A DNA stretch of 64,000 nt from Sipunculus nudus (lineage: Eukaryota > Annelida > Sipuncula > Golfingiida > Sipunculidae), in contig CM049308.1 of the NCBI GenBank assembly GCA_026874595.1, positions 41,648,527 through 41,712,526 of the forward strand, given 5' to 3'. The notes beneath the pieces were generated by a model that saw only the letters and a list, made by a program, of their open reading frames with translations, made no database searches and was not told the DNA's origin. Made by a program: the position numbers and the translations under genes. Below, one piece after another: positions 33,261 to 45,725 of the stretch (position 1 is the stretch's first letter; every line of letters begins with the position of its first letter).

Positions 33261-33779
33261 CGACTGTAATAGTCTTCTTCTGCAAAACTGTTGTTTCAAC
33301 TTCTGTAACATTGCACACAATGATAATTAGGAGGCCTTTGTTCAAGTTAACTTAAATGATTGTTGGCAGAATTATTGGACCTTTAACAAAGAAAGGACTA
33401 CATCTTTTAATATTCTAAACATTTTGATAAAAAAATCTTATGGATATGTCAGCTCGAAAAAAAGCAGTGTAGCCAAAATCTTTCAGTAAGATTGAACAGA
33501 GTAACAACTTTCCAAGTTTGTGTCTATCTATAAATAGCTTAAAAGCCTACCAACTATTTCAGATCTGGCAACAGGCTAAAGGTCAGTCTGGATCTATTTA
33601 TTGCTTTGGCAGATTGCCAACTGTATCAGATTATGCAACAGGTCAAGAGTTCACTCGGTGCCGCCATGTACAGGCCAAGAGTTAACCAGCCAGGTGCGGG
33701 TCAAGAGTCACAGTGCAGTAGCAATTTGTTCCGGTTCCCTCGGGGCAACTGCCTTTCTCACCTAAGCCTGGTCAGCCCA

Positions 33780-34145
33780 GTGCACCTGACTCAAGAGAGG
33801 TTTGATGTATTGACTTGAAATTTGTCTCCTGTCCATGCATCTTTGATGGCTTTCTCGTTCACAAGACCGGTGTCGCCACCTACAATGACTTTTGCACAGT
33901 GTATGTACATGCTTATTTTTCAGGAGGGATTTGATATATCAGCCAGAAATGGGGCATGTGTATACATCTGAAATGGCTTCGTCGTATGCAAGACAGATGG
34001 CGCCACCTACAATAATTTTTTCAGTGTATTCTCCTGCTTATTCCTCAGGGGTGATTTGACATATCGGTCTGAAACTTTGCATGTCCATACATCTTTGATG
34101 GCTTTCATGTACACGAGACTGGAAGTGCCACCTACAATCATTTTT
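33780..34145. repeat. Diverged tandem repeat, about 125-bp period, three copies
   Basis: Each unit holds a 'gatttgatatatc' segment, 'catacatctttgatggcttt', and a gccacctacaat motif (near 33873, 34000 and 34128). It shares the gccacct theme with the 32-33 kb array. Confidence 0.7.
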
Positions 34146-34889
34146 GTGTTGTAATTGGTGCTTGTACTTCTTGTCAAAATGTTTCGTGCTTGCATAGTAC
34201 ATATAACTGTCACACATGTACTTGAAAAGTAAACGGTACAACATGGAAGCATTATACGTGATGTATATCCCATTGCACAAGTTCGCATTAGGCCTGTAGG
34301 CCTTGTTTTATGGATATGTATGAAAGAATAATCCTAGTCAACACATATCATGACATGTCACTGTGACCTCACAGCTTTCTCACATTAATGATTAAAAATA
34401 TGTGGAATCTTCTGATATCACTGCGACCTCTGTTGTGTGATACTAAAAACGCGAGATGATCAGTACGTCACCGTGATCTCGCCGTCAGGGTTTGCATTTG
34501 TGAGTTAACTGTGATGTATGCAGAACATATTTTTGTTTCTACGCTACTGCCCATGTCATATTTACTTGTCAGACGAAGTCGAGCGTCTTCAGCATACCAA
34601 GTTTGTTGTTTCAGTCATCAATGGTTAGAACACTAAAAATACTAATAGGTCTATATCGTCAACCCTGTTTTAAGCAGTTTTAGCCATATATTGCCTAAAT
34701 GTTGTAAGCAACGAAAAATTGTGAGTGATAATAAGTGAAGGACAGAGGGTAGTCCAAATAAGTACATGTATGGGCTAGTAATTTGTTTATACCCAGTAAC
34801 GTTACACATTACCACACAGCTACTAAAAGCATGTAAAAAACTGATTAAACAACCAGTAAGTCACATAGCAAATATCCATATATGTTAAA
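34146..34889. other. No recognised gene
   Basis: Non-coding stretch up to the edge of segmental duplication copy A. Confidence 0.4.
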
Positions 34890-35573
34890 AATTTAGCAGT
34901 TAACAAATGTGCAAATTTTGACTTCAAGACTACATGCAAGGAGCTCAAGGACCGGTAAATTGGCTGTCATCATTTTGTTGTAGATCTATTTGGTTTTGTC
35001 ATATATTTATACGCATTTCAAGCTTATCCTGAAATTATTATGATATGCATTTTTCTTTTTCTTTATATATTGTGCCACTGCTTCCAGGAACTCATGACCA
35101 AGTTTTGTGGTAGGCACAACCACGTATTTTTTCGGAACAAAAATGTACACTCGCCCCATGACATGTAAATTTGAAAATTAGCCATGCGCCTATGAGCCAT
35201 GCTAAGACTTAATACAAAGGATCTGTAAGACAACAGGTATAATAAATCTTCAATAATGCAGTTTAGATACTAATAAAGTCTTTACTTTTGTTTTATAGAA
35301 TGATATATATCTTTTTCAATATAAAAATAAAATATATATATATAATTATAATATTCTGATGGTTAGTGTCCACTAGTCAGACTTTGAGACTTGTCCTGAT
35401 GACCTACACATGCGTGACCAGCCCAGCTACTGCCTGATGTTTTTCCCCAGAGGCCAGTAACTTTGCGGGGGAGCTGTAGCTCCATCAGCTACTCCCATGA
35501 TCCGTTTATATAGAGAGACTCCACATATAGAGAGTCTCATGTGAATTATTCAGAGAATATAAAAATATGCAAG

Positions 35574-35575
<2 letters not shown>

Positions 35576-35624
<49 letters not shown>
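35576..35624. repeat. (TA)n microsatellite
   Basis: About 24 TA units inside copy A. The equivalent place in copy B (near 54940) lacks the expansion. Confidence 0.95.
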
Positions 35625-35628
<4 letters not shown>

Positions 35629-36349
35629 CCCTTTAGCTTCAAGGCAAAAGTATGTGTAAACTATATCAGATGTATTCGTGATAATCTCGAATATCCAATT
35701 TAAAGTGTTTTAAATAAAGGTATATTTATTGGACTCGACCTCGAAAAGACTCAGACTCGAAGAAGGTGGACATGGCAGGCTTGGACTACGACTTGCACTT
35801 GGACTCGGATAGTGTGGACTCGACTACATCAATGACCGGTCCTGCTGAAATGGTATTGCCACTCCCACCGTTTCATTTTTTATATCACCTATCATGCACA
35901 ATATAACACAGCGTAAACATTAGGCCCCTAGATACATTCTTTTGCAATATCTCGAAAATTATGAAACAAAGGTACAATGGCACGATAGGTTAGTGTACAG
36001 ATTCGGTTTAATCGTATCTTGATTTATAGCATTTTTCTCTGTTTAAAAATGATCATTGTCACAAATGTAGTATATAGAGTTAGTATATAGACGTTGTTTT
36101 AGATCAATTTTCTACAGAAATTCAGCCTTGTGTCTCTCACGTCATGATCACCTTACACTGAAGAAGTTGCCGTCGAATCATGGACTTGGAAAATGTTCAT
36201 AGTCTATACCTGTATCATAAAAAATCCTCTTCAGAGAGGCATTTAGTTTTATTACTGATAAAAAATCAGTCTATCTCACAATATCTGTTTGGTGTGAAAC
36301 CATTTCAGCGACAAAAAATATCTTGACTGTTAGGTCGTTCGTATTTGTG

Positions 36350-39256
36350 TTATACACATCTATTGTAGGGTTGTTTAATTTCTCCAAACTCATCATACAA
36401 ATTCCCGATATACGTGTATGTTTCAGAAGAATGTTCATCATTCTTGGTAGGAGTACCCTCACATACTGTCAAATTTTCGCACTGTTCCCTGTTGAACCTT
36501 TTGTCTAAAGTTTTTTCAAGAAAACATTTTTCTGTTAGTTCTGAGTTCTCTAGCAAAGTTAGAAACGATTTATTCGAATCTGGTGCTTGAAACCACTGAG
36601 GTTTCCCGCCCCATAACCCTTTAGGTACTGTGCAGTTACAGTGTGTCACGTGATCGCGCACACACAGGAAAGGTTCGTCCTGCTTCATTAATTTAAGGGT
36701 TATGGCGTAATCTTTCTCGGATAATCTGCCTTCTGTATCACGTATCAGGAAAAGGTCAATGTCAGGATCATCAGCTACTAGGAGGCGCCACATGCCAGGT
36801 GGAATATTGGTGCGGAAAGGATTTATTTCTCTTACGTCTACATTTAACCGTACCAGCGTTCGGATGATCTGATCTGGAACAGCCAAGGAACTTTCAGGAA
36901 CAGCAACATAAACTCTGAGCGTCCATCCCGGGAACACAACCGGAAGTAGCTGGGCGTTTCTAATGGCGCCGTACGTGTAGGATTTGTTGTTTCCGTACAG
37001 TGACATACTGACGACCTTCTTTCCATCAGGAACCATTCTTGGCCCGTTAGACGCTTTATACTCGATATACCTGGCAGAGAACAGTAAACGTTTATATTGT
37101 CTGGCGTTATACTCTTTATACTGGATATACCTGGAACAGAACTGTACACGTATATATTGCCTGGGGTTAGACAATTTATACATATATTACCTGGAATAGG
37201 ACTGTAAACGTAAAAATTGTATGGGGTTAAACACCTTAAACACCATATACCTGGAAGAGAACTGTAAACGTAAAGATTGCCTGGGGTTACACAATTTATA
37301 CTCGACATAGCTGAAGAGAACTGTAAACGTATACACTCTCTTGTGTTAGACACTATCTAATGCTCTTAAATTATGAAAGGTTATCCTTAAGGTCAAACAG
37401 TTGCAATAATAACAAGAAGCTATAAAAAAAAAATAAACGAGTTAAGGATGTATAATTTCAACATGAGACATTTGAGTGTGATAAAGGATCAGGCATAATA
37501 TCTAGATAAATATTGACTAAGGGTATAGTTAAGATGTTTTCCCATCTTCCGAAAACCAAAACCAGACAGGTTTTCATGGACACCCTCATTCCTCGAATTA
37601 ATTGATTAATCAGGATACTACATATTTCATCATATCTGCATACATTAAGGGTTACACTGTAAATATGGGGATAGTGGCCACGGACAGAAAATTCGGAATC
37701 ACAAAAAGATAATGTACTACACCGTTCGTTTGCATGTTTGCACCGTTTCTTTCTAATAATTACCACTGAGGATAGGGATAACCTTAAAGTAAAAAAGCGG
37801 CATTGTCTCCCTGCAGGAATGTATATTGGGAAATATACTTTGAAACACAGCCAAGAAATTCCAACATGTATCTCATTATAACATTCAACAATATGTTTGG
37901 ATGTTAATAGACACCAAAATAAGTTAATCAAGTGGTTCACTGAAATCTTATATATATATAAAATGTAAACTTTTCTCTTATTGGCCTTAAACTTTCCAGG
38001 AACACCCATCCCAAAGAATAGAATAAACAACGAATGAATCCCTGTGAACATCTCCGGTTTATAATATGCGGCATTCACTCATTAGTTGAAAAACCGCCAG
38101 GTCATAATAAAGCTATTATCTGAAAGAACAGTAGATGATCCCCGGGTGCAACCAGTGTCATTCAATAACCAGTAAACTCATGAAAGTTACGATGTTTGGG
38201 GTTTTACTTGTCCATTTATTAAATAGGATACGTCCTCAATGTATTTGATACATACTTACAAGGATCGTACATCTTACCCAAGTAGAACTATAAGGGTCGT
38301 TACCCAAAAGTGTAGATATGACACCAACCTGTGTATGAGAATTTTTGATTTTTCCACCACGTCTTTCAATCGGAGCCTGTTTACATCATGCAGCTGATAT
38401 CGCCTTCCATATGCCTCAGTATGAGATACAGTAACATACTCCAACTTTGCAGTACGGTCTGGCAAATATACATTAGTGATCCAGCCATCTGCATACCACG
38501 CCCTGTATATGCGAGGGTAGTACACACCAAATATCTCTATATGTGTTCTGTGTGTAAAATCGTAGGTTAAAATTCTTGTATTTCCCGAGTTGTGAGTGGG
38601 TCCAACCACTCCCACATTTGGTGGGGTATATTTCCCAAGGTTCTGAATAAAATGTTCCGTCCATCCAGATGACGTAAATATCGTATCATCATTCACTCGG
38701 TAAAAATACTCGGCGCCATCAATGTAAGCCTCCATGCAGGCGGCGTTCTGTGCCCAAACAGGTTTCCCAGAGTCAGGTAACGTCAACAGTTGTAGGCTTA
38801 TGTTCCTTGGATATGCGCAATGCCTAAGAACTACATCGGTAAACGTCTCACTGAACAGCTGGTAACCGGTCTCATTGGAAAGAATCAAGTCATCGAAATC
38901 ATAAGCTACGTAAAAATGATAGCTATATCCTTTGCTAACTGTCTTGCAAAATGACGGTAAAAAAGCACTGAATATTTCTGCTTTTGACATGTGTTTCTGT
39001 TTTATAATGCCCTCAACAGCAAGTCCACGAAAGGATATGCCCATGCATACTGCGATTGATTTTGGATCCCCAATAGGTACATACTTTTTGTATTTTCTAT
39101 TATATCCTGTCTGTCGGTACAAATCAGCGTGAAGTCCATATGTGATGAGATACAAACAGATGTATGTACACGTGGCTAAAACTGCAGTAACGAAAAACAC
39201 CTTTTTTATTCGAAACCGGAATACGGCTCTGATTGCTCCATCACCGGGTCGGGAGA
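36350..39256 (-). CDS. Type II membrane glycosyltransferase-like protein, paralog A (5' exon missing)
   Basis: Two minus-strand exons: 39256-38329 (acceptor tcgttttcag, donor CACAG/GTTGGT) and 37037-36350 (acceptor near gccaag, terminal stop). A split Arg codon (AG + A) joins them. After a short basic stretch (RFRIKK) comes one membrane segment (VFFVTAVLATCTYICLYLIT), then a luminal domain with FLPSFCKTVSKGYSYHFYVA, GKPVWAQNAACMEAYIDG, the acidic YRVNDDT, NVGVVGP, HRTHIEIFGVYYPRIY and WITNVY. This pattern fits a GT-A-fold transferase using a nucleotide-sugar and metal in the Golgi (inference). The second exon encodes another conserved region: VVSMSLYGNNKSYTYGAIRN, PPGMWRLLVADDPDIDLFLI, RDTEGRL, HCNCTVPKGLWGG. 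The exon with the start codon was not found. No stops interrupt either exon. Substrate is unknown. Confidence 0.75.
37040..37360. repeat. 60-bp tandem repeat at the intron/exon 2 border of paralog A
   Basis: Five units of about 60 bases (start ctggaacagaactgta; contain 'cctggggttagacaatttata'). Paralog B has a single unit at the same place (56602-56690). The array abuts the acceptor of exon 2 and remains open in the exon's frame, which makes the exon look longer than it is. Confidence 0.85.
37380..37955. other. Intron segment present only in paralog A
   Basis: Compared with paralog B, about 570 bases are extra here and end at a tatatata tract; in B the same point holds a long TA microsatellite. 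A 206-codon minus-strand frame (37458-38078) covers it but has no recognisable domain, crosses into ordinary intron shared with B, and is probably chance. Confidence 0.5.
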
Positions 39257-39399
39257 CTGAAAACGAGACCGGAAAAAGAGCTCGATCAATAGAGTGTCAA
39301 GACTTTGAGGAGATCTATACATGGTCACCTGCCTACATTCATCTATAATTGTTAAAACCATAGATGAGTGTCCTTCATTTAATTAAAGACTCAGGGCAC

Positions 39400-41796
39400 A
39401 CAGGATGGAGAAAATTATAACGATGTACAGGGCAGCACAATCCTTAATCTAATTGATAAAAACACAGGACCTTTAAAAAGTTGGAGAACCATGGGTGTAC
39501 CGGAAAGCATTAATTTATGTTATTGAAAAGATAGGACACACGGATTGTAGAAAAATGTAAACTATGTATATTGTACTATTGTAAAGGGCAGTACAGTCCA
39601 TTATCGTATTAAATTACAGGATATGTAAGGTCGTGATTCTAAAGATGTAAAGGGCAGCACAATCCTTTATCTAATGAAAAACCCAGGACACACAGTGTGG
39701 AGAAAAGTGTAACATTGTAGATGGTAGCACAATCCTTTATCTGATTAAATACACAGGACATATAGGGTGGAGAATCCTATAACGATGTACTGCACTCCAC
39801 AGTCCTGTATCTTATGAAAAAACGAGGCACAGGGCAGTTCAGTCCTTCATTCCGTTTACCAAGGGGACACAGGGTGGAGAAACTGTTACGATGCACAGGG
39901 CAGTACAGTCCTTTATTTGGTTTACTAAGAGGACACAGGGTGGAGAAAACTATTACGATGTTAAGGGCAGTACAGTCCTTTATTTGGTTTACTAAGGGGA
40001 CACAGGGTGGAGAAAACTGTAACGATGCACAGGGCAGTACAGTCCTTTATTTGGTTTACTAAGAGGACACAAGGTGGAGAAAACTGTTACGATGTAAAGG
40101 GCAGTTCAGTTCTTCATTCCGTTTACCAAGGGGACACAGGGTGGAGAAACTGTTACGATGCACAGGGCAGTACAGTCCTTTATTTGGTTTACTAAGAGGA
40201 CACAGGGTGGAGAAAACTATTACGATGTTAAGGGCAGTACAGTCCTTTATTTGGTTTACTAAGGGGACACAGGGTGGAGAAAACTGTTACGATGTAAAGG
40301 GCAGTTCAGTCCTTCATTCCGTTTACCAAGGGGACACAGGGTGGAGAAACTGTTACGATGCACAGGGCAGTACAGTCCTTTATTTGGTTTACTAAGAGGA
40401 CACAGGGTGGAGAAAACTATTACGATGTTAAGGGCAGTACAGTCCTTTATTTGGTTTACTAAGGGGACACAGGGTGGAGAAAACTGTAACGATGCACAGG
40501 GCAGTACATTCCTTTATTTGGTTTACTAAGGGGACACAGGGTGGAGAAAACTGTAACGATGCACAGGGCAGTACAGTCCTTTATTTGGTTTACTAAGAGG
40601 ACACAAGGTGAAGAAAACTGTTACGATGTAAAGGGCAGTTCAGTCCTTCATTCCGTTTACCAAGGGGACACAGGGTGGAGAAACTGTTACGATGCACAGG
40701 GCAGTACATTGGTTTACTTAGAGGACACAGGGTTGGAGAAAACTGTTACGATGTAAAGGGCAGTACAGTCCTTTATTTGGTTTACTAAGAGGGCACAAGG
40801 TGGAGAAAACTGTGACGATGTAATGGGCAGTACAGTCCTTTATTTGGTTTATTAAGGGGACACAGGGTGGAGAAAACTGTAACGATGCACATGGCAGTAC
40901 AGTCCTTTATTTGGACTAAGAGGACACAAGGTGGAGAAAACTGTTACGATGTAAAGGGCAGTACAGTCCTTTTTTTTGTTTACTAAAGAGACACAGGGTG
41001 GACAAAACTGTAACGAAGCACAGGGCAGTACAGTCCTTTATTTGGTTTACTAAGGGGACACAGAGTGGAGAAAACTGTAACGATGCACAGGGCAGTACAG
41101 TCCTTTATTTGGTTTACTAAGGGGACACAGGGTGGAGAAAACTGTAACGATTCACAGGGCAGTACAGTCCTTTATTTGGTTTACTAAGAGGACACAAGGT
41201 GGAGAAAACTGTTACGATGTAAAGGGCAGTTCAGTTCTTCATTCCGTTTACGAAGGGGACACAGGGTGGAGAAACTGTTACGATGCACAGGGCAGTACAG
41301 TCCTTTTTTTGGTTTACTAAGAGGACACAGGGTGGAGAAAACTATTACGATGTTAAGGGCAGTACAGTCCTTTTTTTGGTTTACTAAAGAGACACAGGGT
41401 GGAGAAAACTGTAACGATGCACAGGGCAGTACATTCTTTTATTTGGTTTACTAAGAGGACACAGGGTGGAGAAAACTGTTACGATGTAAAGGGCAGTACA
41501 GTCCTTTATTTGGTTTACTAAGGGGACACAGGGTGGAGAAAACTGTAACGATGCACAGGGCAGTACAGTCCTTTATTTGGTTTACTAAGAGGACACAAGG
41601 TGGAGAAAACTGTTACGATGTAAAGGGCAGTACAGTCCTTTTTTTCGTTTACTAAAGAGACACAGGGTGGACAAAACTGTCACGAAGCACAGGGCAGTAC
41701 ATTCCTTTATTTGGTTTACTAAGGGGACACAGGGTGGAGAAAACTGTTACGATGTAAAGGGCAGTACAGTCCTTTATTTGGTTTAATAAGAGGTGA
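39400..41796. repeat. 67-bp minisatellite upstream of paralog A, about 35 units
   Basis: Unit of the form gatgcacagggcagtacagt + cctttatttggtttactaag + aggacacagggtggagaaaa + ctgttac. The first 400 bases are diverged and resemble the copy B array. The rest is homogeneous and shows a higher-order period of about 200 bases (three units), with variants gatgcacagg, gatgttaagg and gatgtaaagg alternating. Open frames here are repeat artefacts. Confidence 0.95.
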
Positions 41797-44194
41797 CAGG
41801 TTTCTAAGCAAAATTATTCTTTGGAGCTTATTGATGAATTTCAGATATAGGGCCAAGCTGATAAAAAATTATCTTGCCCAAAATCCAAGATGGCGGCCAA
41901 GGTGGCCGCCAGATTAGAAAATGTCAATAACTTTAGTTATAATGTCCCCAGAAAACCTTGCAAATACTCTGATATTATGTTCTTTGGCCCTTTTTTGGGG
42001 TTTTTAACCTCTTCAGATACTCATTAGCTCGGTTTTTATCAAGATTTTGGAAATATTCCAATTAGTCCAGTGGTGAAGCTGTATATTGAGAAAATTGTGC
42101 AAAAGATGAAAGAAGAATGAAACTTGGCTTAATAATTTTCCATACCATACTCCATATGTTCAGATATGGAGCCGAGCGGAATTCACCATGTCTTGGTAAA
42201 AATCCAAGATGGCGGCCAAGATGGCCACCAAAATATAAAATACCAATACATCCGAATATATTTGTCCTAGAATGCATTGCAAGTGTACTGTTTTTATGTT
42301 ATTGGGGTCGAGAAATTCATTTATAAGGGTTTGAGGTTAGATAAAAAGACCTATAGTGAGTTGGAATTGTGTGTTTTACCAGAAGAAAAACCCTCATGTC
42401 CTGCAATGCTGTGATAAACTGTTCTGTTCTAAAAGAAAATATTCAGGCACAGGTAATTAAAAATTGCTGGCAATATTACAAAGAATGCTGTGATAAACTG
42501 TACTGTTCAGTAATAATATTCAGAAGTAGTGTGTTCTCAAAAATATTGGTTCACTTAATGAAGCAGATGGTATGAAATACAAGTTTCCAAAGCATTCTGC
42601 AATTGGACATAACACTGACAGGGAAAGTGTAACTGTACTTAGGTGCCAGATCTCAGAAGCTGAAACCACAGAAAAGTTACAATCACCAAACAAGTCGATA
42701 AAAACTCAAACCAAACTTTGTACTGAATTTTGAGGTAATCAAGTTGAAGATAAAATGCATGTCTGGAACCTGAGGGTGCATTATATTTTTTAACCTTGTT
42801 ATGTGAATTCGACTCTCTATATCTTCCGCCTTGCTTTTCCATTTTCTGAGCATCCATCGATGAAAGATCAACTAGCTTGAACCTGGTAGCACCGACTCAT
42901 ACATGTAGTGAATATTTCTAACAATACATGCAGGTACAACATGAATCTACAAATGTGCATAATGTTAGCAAATAAAAGTATTTTGTTGACATAAACGTAT
43001 TATGCAAATTGAATTTTAATGGCAAATCGTTGGCAAGGAACTAGTTCTATATCACAAAGAAAGCATCACAACAAAGGGAAGTGATATTTTACTGACACGT
43101 GTTGGTTTTTTCATACGAGCATACAGTCTAAAATCTGCATCATTACCATATCAAAACATAGATAATCTACAAAAGGTATCACATGAGTATTGATTATTTC
43201 ATGCATTTATCGCCATATTACAAAGGCAGCATATAGCTACATGTTGCGCACCTCTAAATGTGTGTTGATTCAGTTTTCATGCCAACATACAGTCTGAAAG
43301 CCATCACTTCATGACAAAAAAAGCTTAGAATGTATACAGCAAACAGGTGTGACCCTCTATATAAGCGCGTATCTTGTCATGCACGCATGTAGTCTAAATA
43401 AATTATAAAAAAAGCCTTTCCTTTGAAACAGACATGATGTTCAAATACATGTAACTAGTACATTTAAATTCAATTTCAGCTGAACTTTTTTCTATTTCTT
43501 AATTGCACTAATAAAGATTTGAATGTTAAGTTGATGGTAAAGTTAAATATCATGTTTGTAGATTTTTAAAAAGTCCTAACTATTCTTCACGGATATATCA
43601 AGCTCCCACATGATACGAGACAGGATACCTAAGTTTCTTTCATCTCTCACCTCTGCAAAGCAGTTAATACATTCGTTAGCATGTAAATAATGGGATATCA
43701 AACAGGGGAAATCAGAAATGAAATATTAATATAATAAAACCTACCCCAGCAAATGACACTTTCATTTAAAGGTGCAGTATTTAAAAAAAATTATCAACTT
43801 TAACCGTTGGGTGTGCTGATGAAAAAGAGACTTTTAGCACGTACAATTTCAGTAGGTACACAAGGCAGAATATATACAGTTGACAGGTGTCAGCTTCTTA
43901 CATAGGTCTGCATCCTGCCACGCACGCATTCAGTCTGATATAAAAGTTAGAAGCAAGATAAACTCCATATTATATTAACTGTCTAATTTATTTTATTATA
44001 ATGTATAGTTTATATGGACAGTTATAATTACTATTACAAGCCACTCTCCATGGCTCGGATGGTGGCGTTTGGTGGTATATATACGGGGGTGGAGGAAAGC
44101 GAAAGACAAGGAGGAATTCACCCACTTTGGACAGCCCATTACAACCCACTAATAGGAACGATGATTGTCCAGACATAGGGCTCAAATACATAAA

Positions 44195-44267
<73 letters not shown>

Positions 44268-45001
44268 GTCAGCACAGTTGGAATTATGTATTTGATATTT
44301 CCGAATTGCACTAACAGAGGATTACATGAAAGCTGATCGTAAAATCTAATTACATGTATGTAGTTTTAAAACATTCTATTGATTAGTTTACGGACATTTC
44401 AAACTCAATCCTAATTTTATTGCAGATTTTGACAGATAAGTTTTTTGCAACCATCACTTCTTCAAAGCAATTACATTTGTAAGTATGCAAATAAAGGAAG
44501 ATTTAAAGGAAGAATATTGCAATAAAAACTGTTCTACAATTAAAGCATCCAAATACATGACAAAGCAGACACACCTAAGCCATCAAAGGACACTTTCATT
44601 TGAATACAATCACAGTGTATGCGACTACTGTGCAAAACCCAACAAATAATGTTTGCTGTACATGTGCTAGTAAAGGAAAGCAAATTTGGGACAATTTTAA
44701 TATAAACAAAACCAGGATTCATTCACATAGTCATTTTACAAACTTTAAACCCTTATAAATGAATTTATCGACCCCGAAAACATAGAAATAGTGCACTTGG
44801 AAAGCCTTATAGGACAAATATATCCGAATGTATTGATATTTTATAATCCGGCGGCCATCTTGGCCGCCATCTTGAATTTTGACCAACATGGGGTGAATTC
44901 CGCTATATCTGAAAATATTGAGTATGGTCTGGCCAACAATTATGCCAAGTTTTATGCTTCTTTCACTTTTTGCACAATTCTCCTCTTAACAGCTGGACTA
45001 T
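41797..45001. mobile_element. 3.2-kb insertion with about 260-bp inverted arms
   Basis: It splits the 67-bp minisatellite into two parts. The left arm 42062-42330 (agtccagtggtgaagctg onward) is matched in inverse by 44745-45001, including caagatggcggccaag, tacatccgaatatatttgtc and attcatttataagggttt. A further diverged direct copy of the left arm lies at 41797-42060. The interior (42.3-44.7 kb) is AT-rich, holds two diverged blocks with 'tgcaaagcagttaa' near 43660 and 44460, and shows no transposase. A long-terminal-inverted-repeat, fold-back type element is the best description. No clear target duplication. Confidence 0.7.
44199..44265. repeat. (TA)n microsatellite
   Basis: About 33 TA units inside the 3.2-kb insertion. 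Confidence 0.95.
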
Positions 45002-45365
45002 ACGATGCACAGGGCAGTACAGTCCTTTATTCGGTTAACTAAGGTGACATAGGGTGGAGAAAACTGTAACGATGCACAGGGCAGTACAGTGCTTTATTCG
45101 TTTTACTAAGAGGTCACAGGGTGGAGAAAACTGTAACGATGCACAGGGCAGTACAGTCCTTTATTTGTTTTACTAAGAGGTCACAGGGTGGAGAAAACTG
45201 TAACGATGCACAGGGCAGTACAGTCCTTTATTCGTTTTACTAAGAGGTCACAGGGTGGAGAAAACTGTAACTATGCACAGGGCAGTACAGTCCTTTATTT
45301 GATTTACTAAGAGGTCACAGGGTGGAGAAAACTGTTACGATGCACAGGGCAGTACAGTCATTTAT
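45002..45365. repeat. 67-bp minisatellite, right-hand remainder
   Basis: Five to six units of the 39.4-41.8 kb array continue after the insertion. They have a slightly different variant (ttcgttttactaagaggtca), so the insertion fell between two sub-families. Confidence 0.92.
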
Positions 45366-45524
45366 TAAGTTGAAGCATTCTTTCTGGCTCAAAACATTTG
45401 AGATATAACTTAAAATAGTAATATATGCTATGAGTGGCTAATGGTAAGTTTGCTATATATTTGTCTTCTATCATGGTTAAAACAGACTCGTTTTATGAAT
45501 ATAACCTGTGCAAGGAATGTCCCC

Positions 45525-45725
45525 TCGTAACCACGACAAGTTATATACCACAGCTGCCAAGAAGAATGTGCTGGTTCCAATACAAATACTTATAATAGAT
45601 ATACTACTAATATATATATTATAATGACCATAAAAATTAAAAGCTTCAATCTGACATAAAATCTGAAAACTTACCACCGTCTAATGTAACCGTCATCATG
45701 GCACAGGTGTCCTGTTCTGACTATT
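45525..45725 (-). pseudogene. Putative exons of an unknown gene, copy A (truncated)
   Basis: On the minus strand a segment reads QDTCAMMTVTLDG up to a donor (GTG/GTAAGT, near 45675), matching the fuller exon in copy B (59845-59934). Its 5' half is missing here and replaced by a T-rich tract (45722-45742). A second block reading SWLRGDIPCT (near 45514-45545) also pairs with copy B. The missing half suggests a non-functional copy. Confidence 0.4.

Noticed and set aside
36844-37353. 169-codon minus-strand frame overlapping exon 2 of paralog A
   Set aside because: It is produced by the 60-bp tandem repeat and reads exon 2 in the wrong frame.
37458-38078. 206-codon minus-strand frame in the paralog A intron
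   Set aside because: No recognisable domain, no support in copy B where most of the region is absent, and it lies between two exons of a consistent gene model.
39814-41454. Chain of 60-84 codon plus-strand frames with near-identical proteins
   Set aside because: They are translations of the 67-bp minisatellite, restarting in each higher-order unit.
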